Below are positions 7,758 through 15,769 of a stretch of 64,000 nt of DNA, in pieces. The stretch lies in the NCBI RefSeq assembly GCF_035818615.1, contig NZ_JAYKZY010000002.1, forward strand, positions 1,986,501-2,050,500, given 5' to 3'. The translations under genes were made by a program, and so were the position numbers. How positions within the stretch are numbered: the stretch's first letter is position 1; each line of letters starts with the position of its first letter. The notes below the pieces were generated by a model. That model was given only the letters and a program-made list of their open reading frames with translations. It made no database searches and had not been told where the DNA came from. The DNA comes from Sphingobium sp. CR2-8. GTDB lineage: Bacteria > Pseudomonadota > Alphaproteobacteria > Sphingomonadales > Sphingomonadaceae.

Positions 7758-8740
7758 ACCGGCGCGGCAGGGCCGACGGTGCGGTCCAGAAACGCCTTCA
7801 CATCCCTGCTGAACCGTTCGGGCTGTTCCCACATCGGCCAGTGACCGACATCGGGATAGCGCACGACATCGACCTTCGTATTGGTGAAGCGGCGCGTCGT
7901 CGCTTCGGGTCCCTGCGATATCACCGTATCCAGTTCGCACCAGATCAACTGGGTCGGGGCCTTCACCGTTTCGGCGATCGCGCCGACATCGGTCGTTTTG
8001 AACAGCTTCACGTTGGACGCGATATAGGCCTTTTGCCGGGGAATGGCGCCTGGCAGGTTCGCCATGTCATAGGCCAGTTGAACGGCATCGTCGGGCACCT
8101 GCCAGCCGGGATGGGACGTGTCCTCCAATATCCAGCGATAATAGAATTTGGGGTGGTGATAGGGCAGCAGATTTTCGTGAAAGGCGAGCGCCCAGCGTAT
8201 CTTCCAGTCGATCTTGCGCGTCTGGCTTGGACGTTCCAGCGGCAGGATGGAAAAGGATAGGGCGGCGATGCGGTCGGGTCGATCGGCGTTGAGCTGCAAC
8301 GCGACATTCGCGCCGTTCGACGTGGAAATGACGGCAACCTTGTCGACCTTGAGCGCGTCCAGCACGCCGCCCACCAGTTGCGCGGCGCGGGCATTGCTAT
8401 AGTCGCCCTTGGGATCGGGACCGCTCAGGCCATAGGGCGACCAGTCGACCCGAATAATCCTGTAATGGCCGCGCAGGCGTTCCACCACCCGGTCCCATTG
8501 CTGCATATTCTGGTTGGAGCCATGCAGCATCAGAACGGGGAAGCCCCGCCCTTCCTCTCGCACATGCATCGGCACGCCATCGATGGTGATGAAGCGCGAT
8601 GGCGGCGCGGCATAGCGGGCGACCATTTCCGCCCGGTCGCTATCCAGCCAGCCCGCCTTCGCCGCGCCGAACCAGCCGAGGAACGCCACAAGCACGACGC
8701 CGAGTAACAGGCCGACAAAGCGCAACGCCCTGCGCATCAC
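7742..8740 (-). CDS. alpha/beta-hydrolase, membrane-anchored
   Basis: The 332-residue alpha/beta-hydrolase starts with one hydrophobic N-terminal segment (residues about 7-29, RFVGLLLGVVLVAFLGWF), giving an inner-membrane anchor or uncleaved signal with the catalytic domain outside. The oxyanion strand is VLMLHGSNQN. The elbow is S139-T-S141-N-G, so Ser141 is the likely nucleophile although the usual first Gly is Ser. The acid and His lie near CELDTV and DVGHWPMWEQPE. It overlaps the upstream paralogous hydrolase gene by 4 bases. Both lie downstream of the TATCCG palindrome at 9859 and probably belong to the IclR-linked regulon. The reaction (ester or C-C hydrolysis) cannot be told. Confidence 0.75.
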   Translation of the reverse strand: MMRRALRFVGLLLGVVLVAFLGWFGAAKAGWLDSDRAEMVARYAAPPSRFITIDGVPMHVREEGRGFPVLMLHGSNQNMQQWDRVVERLRGHYRIIRVDWSPYGLSGPDPKGDYSNARAAQLVGGVLDALKVDKVAVISTSNGANVALQLNADRPDRIAALSFSILPLERPSQTRKIDWKIRWALAFHENLLPYHHPKFYYRWILEDTSHPGWQVPDDAVQLAYDMANLPGAIPRQKAYIASNVKLFKTTDVGAIAETVKAPTQLIWCELDTVISQGPEATTRRFTNTKVDVVRYPDVGHWPMWEQPERFSRDVKAFLDRTVGPAAPVQAGR

Positions 8741-9735
8741 TTCGCCGCCTTGAACAGGTTCAAGCCATCGCGCAGATAAGTATCGATCAGATCGGCAATC
8801 CGCTCAGGCGATTCCATCGGCGGATAATGCCCCACATCGTCGAGGGCGACGAAGGAACGGCTCTTCGCACCGGTCAAATAACCGTAAAGCGCCTGCCCGT
8901 TTTCTGGCTTCAACACATGATCGCGCATCCCCCACAGGATCAGCGTGGGTGCCTTGACCGCCCGCAAATTGGCCATCGTCTTTTCATTATTGGCGGTCAG
9001 CGCCAGCAGGCTCAGTTGGTTCGGCTCCTTCTGGCGCAGATTGATGGTGTAATAATATTCGGCCAGCCCCGGCTTTACCCGGGCAGGCTCGCCATAGAGG
9101 CCGCGCAGATATTCGGTCCAGAAATCGATGCCCTCCACGCCGGTGCGCTTGAACTTGTCGACTGCGGCCTGAAGCGCAGGGGTCAACTCGACTTTCAGGT
9201 TCGGCACCGGATCGGACGGGGTGTTCGACAGCACCAGCGCGCTCACCCGTTCAGGATGGGCGGCCGCGAGATAATAGCCGAGCGTGCCGCCGCTCGACAC
9301 GCCGACGACGATCGCCTTGTCGACCCCCAACTTGTCGAGGATGCCCAGCGGCACATTCTCCGGCGCACCGATCGCCTTGAGCGCCGCATCGCTGACCGGG
9401 CCGGACAGGCCGGTCGGCGCGAAGTCATAGCGAATGATGCGGTAGCGGTCCTTGAGCCGCGCCGTCACGCCGTCCCAGGCATTGAGCGTGCTGCGCGATC
9501 CGTGGAGCAGCAGCAGTACCGGCCCCTTGCCCTCGTCGCGATAGCGCAGTTCCACGCCACCGACATCGATATAGCGGTCGCCCGGCTTCTGATAGCGTTT
9601 GCGCAGCTCAGCCAGCGAAAGCCGCTGCGGCACGGTTTCGGTAGCAGTCGCTCCCGCTGCCGACGCGCCTTGGGCATGGGCGGCAGGGGCGATGGCCAGC
9701 GCCATCAAAAGGGTCGAAATGGCGGATCTCATCAT
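8737..9735 (-). CDS. alpha/beta-hydrolase, exported
   Basis: The 332-residue hydrolase has a cleavable signal peptide (LLMALAIAPAAHA, cut after Ala21), so it is likely periplasmic. LLLLHGSRSTLNAW forms the oxyanion region, GVSSGG places nucleophile Ser147, and LILWGMRDHV and DDVGHYPPMESPE supply the acid and His. It is first in a two-gene leftward unit with the anchored paralogue at 7742. The 241-bp divergent region upstream carries the perfect palindrome at 9859-9875. Two extracytoplasmic hydrolases suggest processing of an ester or conjugate before uptake. The substrate is unknown. Confidence 0.78.
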   Translation of the reverse strand: MMRSAISTLLMALAIAPAAHAQGASAAGATATETVPQRLSLAELRKRYQKPGDRYIDVGGVELRYRDEGKGPVLLLLHGSRSTLNAWDGVTARLKDRYRIIRYDFAPTGLSGPVSDAALKAIGAPENVPLGILDKLGVDKAIVVGVSSGGTLGYYLAAAHPERVSALVLSNTPSDPVPNLKVELTPALQAAVDKFKRTGVEGIDFWTEYLRGLYGEPARVKPGLAEYYYTINLRQKEPNQLSLLALTANNEKTMANLRAVKAPTLILWGMRDHVLKPENGQALYGYLTGAKSRSFVALDDVGHYPPMESPERIADLIDTYLRDGLNLFKAAK

Positions 9736-9858
9736 TGGTCTTGGGCCTCCCGTGAAAGCGGATCGTGCTGCGCACGCAGAGCGACGGCATCGGCGGCCCC
9801 ATCATTATCCGCTGCGCGATCATCGTGGAAGTTGCAGCCTGGCGTCATCACGCACCGT

Positions 9859-9875
9859 TATCCGCCTGACGGATA
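9859..9875. promoter_or_regulatory. candidate IclR-regulon operator (perfect TATCCG-N5-CGGATA)
   Basis: TATCCG CCTGA CGGATA has six-base arms that match perfectly. It lies in the divergent gap between the exported hydrolase (start 9735, -) and the hydrolase-kinase-transporter operon (start 9977, +). The identical arms recur beside iclR at 29010 and upstream of the FAD hydroxylase at 38339. Confidence 0.65.
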
Positions 9876-9976
9876 GGGTGCGGTGCTCAATTGCCCGCTC
9901 CCGGTCTTGTCATAGGCTTTTAACAACGCGGTGGGACTTGTCCCGTTTTGGCCGCGCTCCAACGGAGCCTTGATCC

Positions 9977-10873
9977 ATGGCCCATGGCCTATCCGTCGGT
10001 ATGTCCGGCGTCCCCTTCGTCGTTCACGACACCCAGCGCGGCTATGTGCCGGGGCGTTATGGCCAGCTGCATTATCGCCTGTCCCGTCCAGCGCAGGACA
10101 GCGCGCTGCCGCCTTTGCTGCTGCTGCACCAGAACCCGTCGTCCAGCCTGGAATATCGCCATCTGATCGACGCGATGCGCAGCGACCGCACGGTGCTGGC
10201 GTTCGATACGCCGGGTTATGGCATGTCCGATGCGCCGCCCGCGCCGGTCGGCATGGCGGATTATGCGGCCTGCTTCGCTGATGCGATCGATGCCCTCGCC
10301 CCCCTGTTGCCCGGCCCGTTCGATCTCTACGGCTATCATACCGGCACTTTGCTGGCGCTGGAACTGGCGCTGGCGGCGCCGCATCAGATACGCCGCCTGG
10401 TCCTGTCGGGCATTCCCATGCGGCCGCCCGAGGAACAGGCCGAGCGCTATCGCGCCGCGCAGGATTTCGCACCGCTTGACGAGGACGGCACAGTCGCGAT
10501 CGACCTTGCAACCAAGCTTTGGGCTTATGTCGTGGCCGCGCGGCGGCCGGGCGTGACGCTCGACGAGGCGGCCGCCCTGTGGGTCGACAAGCTCAAACCC
10601 CTCGACCGTGCGGCCTGGGCCTATCTGGGCGTCTGGAGCTACGACTATCAGGCGCGCTTGCCGATGGTCGCCCATCCCGTCCTGCTGCTCCAGCCCGATG
10701 AGGAGATCGCCGCTGCATCAATCGCGGCGGCGGGCCTGATCCCGTCCGCACTGGTCGAGCGACTGGCCGGGTTCGACCGCGACATCTTCCACCTTCCCGA
10801 CAGCGTCGCCGCGATCGCCGTGGCGATGCGTCGTTATCTCGATCACCCTCTTTCATCAGGAGTCCAAGCATGA
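9977..10873 (+). CDS. alpha/beta-hydrolase-fold protein with His at the nucleophile position
   Basis: The 298-residue protein starts at ATG 9977 with GGAG nine bases upstream. The fold is clear: LLLLHQNPSSSLEY, VLAFDTPGYGMSDAP and a helix-rich lid. The nucleophile elbow reads G119-Y-H121-T-G123, so His replaces the usual Ser/Asp/Cys. The C-terminal His motif is also not canonical (DRDIFHLPDSV). The same GxHTG elbow occurs in the cytoplasmic protein at 14751. It may be a non-hydrolytic or cofactor-free enzyme, or use an alternative mechanism. It is first in an operon with an APH-like kinase (overlap 4 bases) and an MFS transporter, and the IclR-type palindrome lies about 100 bp upstream. Confidence 0.75.
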   Translation: MAHGLSVGMSGVPFVVHDTQRGYVPGRYGQLHYRLSRPAQDSALPPLLLLHQNPSSSLEYRHLIDAMRSDRTVLAFDTPGYGMSDAPPAPVGMADYAACFADAIDALAPLLPGPFDLYGYHTGTLLALELALAAPHQIRRLVLSGIPMRPPEEQAERYRAAQDFAPLDEDGTVAIDLATKLWAYVVAARRPGVTLDEAAALWVDKLKPLDRAAWAYLGVWSYDYQARLPMVAHPVLLLQPDEEIAAASIAAAGLIPSALVERLAGFDRDIFHLPDSVAAIAVAMRRYLDHPLSSGVQA

Positions 10874-11862
10874 CCACTACCTTAGTTCGGGCGGAGATCG
10901 CCCATTCCGTCGTCGACGCCAGCTTCCTGGCGCGCGAAGTCGCCGAACGCTATCCGATCAAGGGGCCGGTCACCGGCCTGCTGCTCTATCGCGGCATGAA
11001 CGACGTCTACATTATCCAGACCGCCGACACCCGCTACGCCCTGCGCGTATGGCGCAAGGATTATCGCGACGCGGACGAGGTCAGCTATGAACTGAACTTC
11101 CTCGACTATCTGCGGCAGCGCGGCTTCCCCGCCTCCACGCCGATCCACGCTCGCGACGGATCGCTCTATTTCAAGCTGGACGCGCCGGAGGGCGAGCGCG
11201 CGGTCGCCTTGTATGACTGGGCGGAAGGTACCAAGTTCGGCAACTGCCTGAACGTCGACACCGCGCATCGCATGGGCGCGCTGTTCGCCAAGATGCACCT
11301 GCTGGGCCTGGAATATGCCGGTCCCGACCATGTCTTCACCACGGACAATGCCGTGCGTTTCCAGGTGACCGTGCCCGCGCTGCTCGACTTCACCTATGAC
11401 CGGCCCGACGACCGGCGCGATTATGAGATCATCGGTCGCACCCTGGCTGAGCGACTGCGCGAGATTCAGGGCGACGACGTGCCGATGGGCATCTGTCATT
11501 GCGATTTCCACCCCAGCAACATCCATGTCGCCGAAGACGGCAGCATGACCTTCCTAGACTTCGATGGTCTGGGCGAGGATTATATGATGCAGGACGTGCA
11601 GAATTTCGTCTGGGGCAACCTGTTCTACGGCTTCTCCCCTTCCTATGGCGAAGCGTTCGAGGCGGGCTACGACACCGTCCGTCCGTTCAGCGCGCGCGAA
11701 AAGGAAAGCAAGGAACTGTTCCTGCTGGCCAAGGCATTCCGCCTGGTTGCGGGCATGGCCCATTCGTCCAACGCCGTCGGTCGGGGGACTTTGCGCTTCC
11801 AGGGAATGGACTGGCTGTCCGACTATATCAAGTCGCGCGCCCGTCCGCTGGGCCTGCTGTAA
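10870..11862 (+). CDS. APH/choline-kinase-family phosphotransferase
   Basis: This 330-residue kinase-like protein has an N-lobe nucleotide-binding region (GLLLYRGMNDVYIIQ, YALRVWRKDY). The catalytic loop is CHCDFHPSN with Asp212, and the metal site is FLDFDG (Asp230, Asp232). All phosphotransfer residues are present. Related proteins phosphorylate small alcohols and amino-alcohols (choline, homoserine, hydroxylysine) or antibiotics. Between a hydrolase-fold gene and an MFS transporter in a catabolic region, phosphorylation or trapping of an imported intermediate is more likely than drug resistance. It overlaps the upstream gene by 4 bases. Confidence 0.78.
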   Translation: MTTTLVRAEIAHSVVDASFLAREVAERYPIKGPVTGLLLYRGMNDVYIIQTADTRYALRVWRKDYRDADEVSYELNFLDYLRQRGFPASTPIHARDGSLYFKLDAPEGERAVALYDWAEGTKFGNCLNVDTAHRMGALFAKMHLLGLEYAGPDHVFTTDNAVRFQVTVPALLDFTYDRPDDRRDYEIIGRTLAERLREIQGDDVPMGICHCDFHPSNIHVAEDGSMTFLDFDGLGEDYMMQDVQNFVWGNLFYGFSPSYGEAFEAGYDTVRPFSAREKESKELFLLAKAFRLVAGMAHSSNAVGRGTLRFQGMDWLSDYIKSRARPLGLL

Positions 11863-11875
11863 GGGCATGAGCGGC

Positions 11876-13177
11876 ATGATGGATGCGACGACCGCCCATG
11901 GCGTGGAAGACTATCGCCCCGCCCGCGCCTGGTGGGCGGTCGCCCTGCTGTTCGTCGCGTCCATCCTGTCGGTGGTCGACCGTGGCATATTGTCGATCGT
12001 GGTCGATGCGGTGAAAGCCGACATCGGCCTGAGCGACGTGCAGATCAGCCTGTTGCAGGGGTTGGCGTTCGGCCTGTTCTATGCGGTCGTGGGCGTGTGG
12101 TTGGGCTTCATCGCCGACCGCATGTCGCGCCGCAACCTCGTCGCGGCGGGCATCGCTCTTTGGAGCGTCGCCACCGCCGCCAGCGGCTTCACCCATAGTT
12201 TCGGCGCGTTGTTCCTGTGCCGCATCCTTGTGGGCCTTGGCGAGGCGGCGCTGGCGCCGGCCGCCATTTCGCTGATCGCCGACCTGTTTCCTTCGGCCAA
12301 GCGCGGCAGGGCGATCGGCGTCTATCTGATGGGGCAGTCGATCGCGCAGGGCCTGTCCTTCCTGATCGCCGGCATGGTGCTGAAACATGCCGGTGCCGAC
12401 GGCTTTGCCGGGGTGCCCGTGCTGGACGGCCTTGCGCCCTGGCGCACCATGTTCGTGCTGTGCGGTCTGTCCGGCATTGTCGTGGTATTGGCTTGCCTGA
12501 CCGTCCGCGAACCCAGGCGCAAGGGCGTCGCCGTCGCCGCCGACACCAGCCAGTTGCGCGGGGTCGCGCGCCATTTCAATGCGCATCGCCTGTCGCTGGC
12601 GTCGCTATACGGCGGCTTCGCGCTCTTCTTCCTCGGCTCCTACGCCGCATTCGGCTGGCAGGTCGTGATGCTGTCGCGGCGGTTCGCGGTCGATGCCGCC
12701 AGCGTCGCCGTCATGCTCAGCCCAGTATCGCTCGCCTTCGGGATCGCCGGGCCGCTGGTCGGCGGCGCGCTGGTCGATGCCGCCGTCAAGCGGGATGGCA
12801 CGCGGGGCATATTGTCCCTGTTGCGCTTCGCCCCGCTGCTGGGCCTGCTTTTCTGCCTTTCGGTCGCCCTGCCATCGCTGTGGACCTGCGTCCTGCTGGT
12901 CGGCACGCTGGGCGGCGCGGCAGCGATCATGGGGACGATGACGCTGGCCTGGCTCCAGGCGACGATGCCCGCCGACATGCGTGGCGTCGCTGTATCCGCG
13001 ACGGGGCTGCTGAACACCATCATCGGCGCGGCTTTGGGACCATTGCTGGTGGCGCTGCTGACCGACCGGCTTTTCGCCGATCCCACGATGGTCGGTCCGG
13101 CCATCGTTTATGTCGCGGTGCCGGCCTTCATCGCTTCGGCGCTGCTCTATACGGTGTGCCACCGCGTTACGCGCTGA
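11876..13177 (+). CDS. MFS transporter
   Basis: The major facilitator of about 433 residues has roughly twelve hydrophobic segments. ATG 11876 is chosen because AAGGG at 11861-11865 sits ten bases upstream; ATG 11867 and 11879 are alternatives. The A-loop motif GFIADRMSRRNLVAAG follows segment 2, and LCRILVGLGEAALAPA is the segment-4 region typical of organic-acid/aromatic-acid MFS carriers in proteobacteria. It starts just after the kinase stop and closes the operon that begins at 9977. A strong bidirectional terminator follows. It probably imports a substrate or intermediate; the solute is unknown. Confidence 0.82.
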   Translation: MMDATTAHGVEDYRPARAWWAVALLFVASILSVVDRGILSIVVDAVKADIGLSDVQISLLQGLAFGLFYAVVGVWLGFIADRMSRRNLVAAGIALWSVATAASGFTHSFGALFLCRILVGLGEAALAPAAISLIADLFPSAKRGRAIGVYLMGQSIAQGLSFLIAGMVLKHAGADGFAGVPVLDGLAPWRTMFVLCGLSGIVVVLACLTVREPRRKGVAVAADTSQLRGVARHFNAHRLSLASLYGGFALFFLGSYAAFGWQVVMLSRRFAVDAASVAVMLSPVSLAFGIAGPLVGGALVDAAVKRDGTRGILSLLRFAPLLGLLFCLSVALPSLWTCVLLVGTLGGAAAIMGTMTLAWLQATMPADMRGVAVSATGLLNTIIGAALGPLLVALLTDRLFADPTMVGPAIVYVAVPAFIASALLYTVCHRVTR

Positions 13178-13189
13178 TGGCTATGGCAT

Positions 13190-13230
13190 AAAAAGACCCG
13201 CCCTCTCCTATCGAGAGGGCGGGTCTTTTT
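13190..13230. terminator. bidirectional rho-independent terminator
   Basis: A perfect hairpin, GACCCGCCCTCTC / GAGAGGGCGGGTC with a 5-base loop, is flanked by AAAAA on the left and TTTTT on the right. It ends the MFS operon (+) and the methyltransferase operon (-). Confidence 0.9.
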
Positions 13231-13247
13231 ACATCATACTGTGATCG

Positions 13248-14384
13248 TTACGCTCGGCCGGACGCGACGAACCAGCTGCGGAAGACGCCTTCACTGTCGG
13301 GACCGAAATGCAGGTTGGCGTCGCGCGCCGCGCCCATCGATGCGCGCTGGTAGCCGGTGCGAACCTCAGCGAAACCCGCCGTGCGCATCAGCGCCTCATA
13401 ATCCGCCGTCAGTGCACCGCGCCAATAGGGCTCATTATTATAATCCGCCTCCAGCTCCGCCGACAATTCGTCCCAGAGCGAGCCGATCGTCATCAGCAGC
13501 GGCACTTCCAGATGCACCGCGACGCCGCCGGGCCGCAGCAGGCGACGGCTTTCCTTGAGGATGTTGATGACCGCCGACTGCGACGTTTCGTGCAGCACCG
13601 CACAGGTGTAGACGAGGTCGAAGCTGCCATCGGGGAAATCGGTGCTTTCCGCATTCTGCTGCGAATAATGGACCGCCACGCCCAGCCGTTCGGACCGGGC
13701 ATGGGCATAGCGCAGCATCGACGCGCCGACGTCGACGCCATGCACCTCTGCGTCCGGGAAGCAGGCGGCGGCCGGCGCGGTGCTCGACCCCACGCCGCAG
13801 CCCAGTTCCACGATCCGCTTGGGATCGAGATCGGGATAGCAGGTCAGCACATGGGCCATCGCCGTCTGGCCGCGAAAGTCGTTGAGATAGCCGCCGTTGC
13901 GCCCCAACATGTAGATCGCGCCGCCACGGTCCATCAGCGCGCCCTGCGCCACCGATCCTTCACCGGGATCGGCTTCATAGCCGCCGGGCATCAGGTGAAC
14001 GTCGCCATCGACCAGATAGCCGGGCGCGCGAAAATCAGGGTTGGTGCGGACCGATCCTTTGGGTTCGGCGATGGCGGCGCGCTGGGCCAGTTCACCGGCG
14101 CGGCGATCGAGGCTGTCGCCCACCACGTCCCACAGCAACCGCTGCGATTCGCGCCGCAGGCCCAGCCATTGACGGAAGCTGGGCCGCTCCATCATTTCGC
14201 TGCGCAGATTGCCGACCGGATCGTTGGTGGCGCGGACATCGACGGCGTCGGCGACCTGCATCGCCATCTCGCGTTGGACCGGCTCAAGATCGCCCATGAC
14301 GAACAGCTTGAGGTCGCGCACGAACAGCTGTTCGGCCATTTCGTCGTGCGAAGGTTCGGGGATCATCGGGTGGGGTGCGTTCAT
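13248..14384 (-). CDS. class I SAM-dependent methyltransferase
   Basis: The 378-residue methyltransferase starts at ATG 14384, which has AGGAG six bases upstream; the longer open frame lacks a better start. Motif I is IVELGCGVGSSTA at about 192-203, the acidic loop VHGVDVG follows, then FDLVYTCAVLHET and LRPGGVAVHLEVP. The 150 N-terminal residues form a separate helical region of unknown role. It is the last gene of a leftward unit with a 99-residue protein and the GSHTG alpha/beta-fold protein. It presumably methylates a catabolic intermediate or product; the acceptor atom is unknown. Confidence 0.78.
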   Translation of the reverse strand: MNAPHPMIPEPSHDEMAEQLFVRDLKLFVMGDLEPVQREMAMQVADAVDVRATNDPVGNLRSEMMERPSFRQWLGLRRESQRLLWDVVGDSLDRRAGELAQRAAIAEPKGSVRTNPDFRAPGYLVDGDVHLMPGGYEADPGEGSVAQGALMDRGGAIYMLGRNGGYLNDFRGQTAMAHVLTCYPDLDPKRIVELGCGVGSSTAPAAACFPDAEVHGVDVGASMLRYAHARSERLGVAVHYSQQNAESTDFPDGSFDLVYTCAVLHETSQSAVINILKESRRLLRPGGVAVHLEVPLLMTIGSLWDELSAELEADYNNEPYWRGALTADYEALMRTAGFAEVRTGYQRASMGAARDANLHFGPDSEGVFRSWFVASGRA

Positions 14385-14409
14385 GGCTCGCTCCTGGAGA
14401 GGCAAAGGA

Positions 14410-14709
14410 TCAAACGGCTTGCTGGGCGGCAAGATCCGCCTCGCCCGCTTCGCGCAGCGCGCGAAACACGCGCGACAGGGTGCGGCGGCGTTGCGCCGCG
14501 CGCTCGACATCGGCTTCCGGCCCCGGGGTGAAAGCGTCGATGTCGGCCCGGCTGACGAGTCCCGCCGCTTCGGCGATACGCTCGAACGCGTCGAGTCTCG
14601 CCCGCAACACGGTGACTTCGCTGGTGAGCGCGACGATCATCGCCATCGTCTGTTCGTCGGCCTTGTCGAGGCCGGGGATCGGCATCAGCCTTTTGGTGGA
14701 GCGCGTCAT
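14410..14709 (-). CDS. small conserved-looking protein of unknown function
   Basis: The 99-residue protein starts MTRSTKRLMPIPGLDKADEQ. It is helical, with a heptad-like stretch (MIVALTSEVTVLRARLDAFERIAE, about 24-47) that could form a short coiled coil, and has an acidic middle and basic tail. No family is recognised. It sits 41 bp after the alpha/beta-fold gene and 25 bp before the methyltransferase, in the same direction, so it is probably a co-transcribed subunit or accessory protein. Its packed position supports it being real. Confidence 0.6.
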   Translation of the reverse strand: MTRSTKRLMPIPGLDKADEQTMAMIVALTSEVTVLRARLDAFERIAEAAGLVSRADIDAFTPGPEADVERAAQRRRTLSRVFRALREAGEADLAAQQAV

Positions 14710-14750
14710 AAAAATCCTGTTCGTCCTTTGCCATCGATCGTAGGCCGCAA

Positions 14751-15593
14751 TCAGTCGGCCGCATCGAAAAATTCGCGCATGGCGGCCGCTTTGGCCGCCG
14801 CGTCCGACTCAACGGGTACGCTGCGGCCGTTGCGCAGCGATTCCAGCGCGGTGGTGATCGCCTTGTTCAAAACCGCCAGTTCCTTGGCCGCCCGGAGCAA
14901 GAGCACGGGCCGCTCGATCGCCTTCATCCGCTCGAAGGCGGGGTAGGTAAAGGCCGCCAGATAGGGCTTGTGATAAGTGCCGAGCGCCTTGAGCACATCG
15001 ATCACCACATCGTTCAGCACGCTGGCCGGCGGAATGTCGCCGGGCAGCCGGTTTTCGGCACGACGGTCGAAATAGGGGAAATAGAGCGCCTGATCGCGCA
15101 CGAAGTTGAAGGCCCAGACCAGATGCTGGCCATAATCATCCGGCGCGACCGTGGGGGCATAATTGTCCAATATGCGCTGACGCACGTCCGAATCATATTC
15201 GGTAATGCCGTCAAACACCGCGCGCCGCACCCTGTCCGGATAGGCGGCGGCCAGTTCGCACGCGATGCGCGCGCCGGTATGGCTGCCATAGACGTCGAAG
15301 CGATCGATCCCCATGGCATCGGCCAGCCGGATCATGCTGTTCGCGAAATAGCCGATATCGGGCGCATCGCCCACCGGTGCTGGCGAGTCGCCATTGCCGA
15401 GCGTGTCGGGCGCGATCACCATGCGGCGGCTGTCGGCCAGCGCCTGCATCAGCGGCACCATGAAGCGCGACGAGGCGGGAGAGGCATGCAGCAGCAGCAC
15501 CGGCGGCTTGTCCGCGTCCGGCGCGTCGATGCGATGCAGATGCACCTGCCCTTCGGCAATGCGAACAAACGCCCTGTCCACCGGCTGGCTCAC
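14751..15593 (-). CDS. alpha/beta-hydrolase-fold protein with His at the nucleophile position
   Basis: A GTG start at 15593 is chosen because GGGAG lies ten bases upstream; the open frame continues to 15662 without a better signal. This gives 280 residues. The fold is seen in VLLLHASPASSRFM, MVIAPDTLGNGDSPAP and a VYGSHTGARIACELA elbow, where His105 sits at the nucleophile position. No canonical C-terminal Gly-His is visible. It is the second GxHTG protein of the region (other at 9977), though the two are otherwise diverged. It leads a three-gene unit with the small protein and the methyltransferase. A degenerate operator copy lies 77 bp upstream. Confidence 0.72.
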   Translation of the reverse strand: MSQPVDRAFVRIAEGQVHLHRIDAPDADKPPVLLLHASPASSRFMVPLMQALADSRRMVIAPDTLGNGDSPAPVGDAPDIGYFANSMIRLADAMGIDRFDVYGSHTGARIACELAAAYPDRVRRAVFDGITEYDSDVRQRILDNYAPTVAPDDYGQHLVWAFNFVRDQALYFPYFDRRAENRLPGDIPPASVLNDVVIDVLKALGTYHKPYLAAFTYPAFERMKAIERPVLLLRAAKELAVLNKAITTALESLRNGRSVPVESDAAAKAAAMREFFDAAD

Positions 15594-15669
15594 TGCAATG
15601 CTGCTCCCATTTCGTGCATGCTGACACAGTGCGACGCCGCAAAGCCTATCGCAGCCCTTCACACCCCGA

Positions 15670-15686
15670 TTCCCGACAGGCGGATA
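15670..15686. promoter_or_regulatory. degenerate copy of the TATCCG-N5-CGGATA operator
   Basis: TTCCCG ACAGG CGGATA has a perfect right arm and 4 of 6 matches in the left arm. It is in the divergent gap between the GSHTG gene (-) and the M24/LLM operon (+). It is the weakest of the copies counted and rests on position plus one intact arm. Confidence 0.35.
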
Positions 15687-15769
15687 GCGACGATGGCGCT
15701 TTCGGCGGGTCGGGCGATCAGGTCTATCCAGGACGGATCGGAAAAATGGCGAAGGAAACGGGACGCATC

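Noticed and set aside
10870..11862. Aminoglycoside-resistance gene
   Set aside because: The kinase fold is shared by many metabolic kinases. The operon context is catabolic and nothing indicates a resistance cassette.
15725..15737. TATCCA-GGA-CGGATC as another operator copy
   Set aside because: The spacer is 3 bp rather than 5 and both arms have a mismatch. It does not fit the motif.
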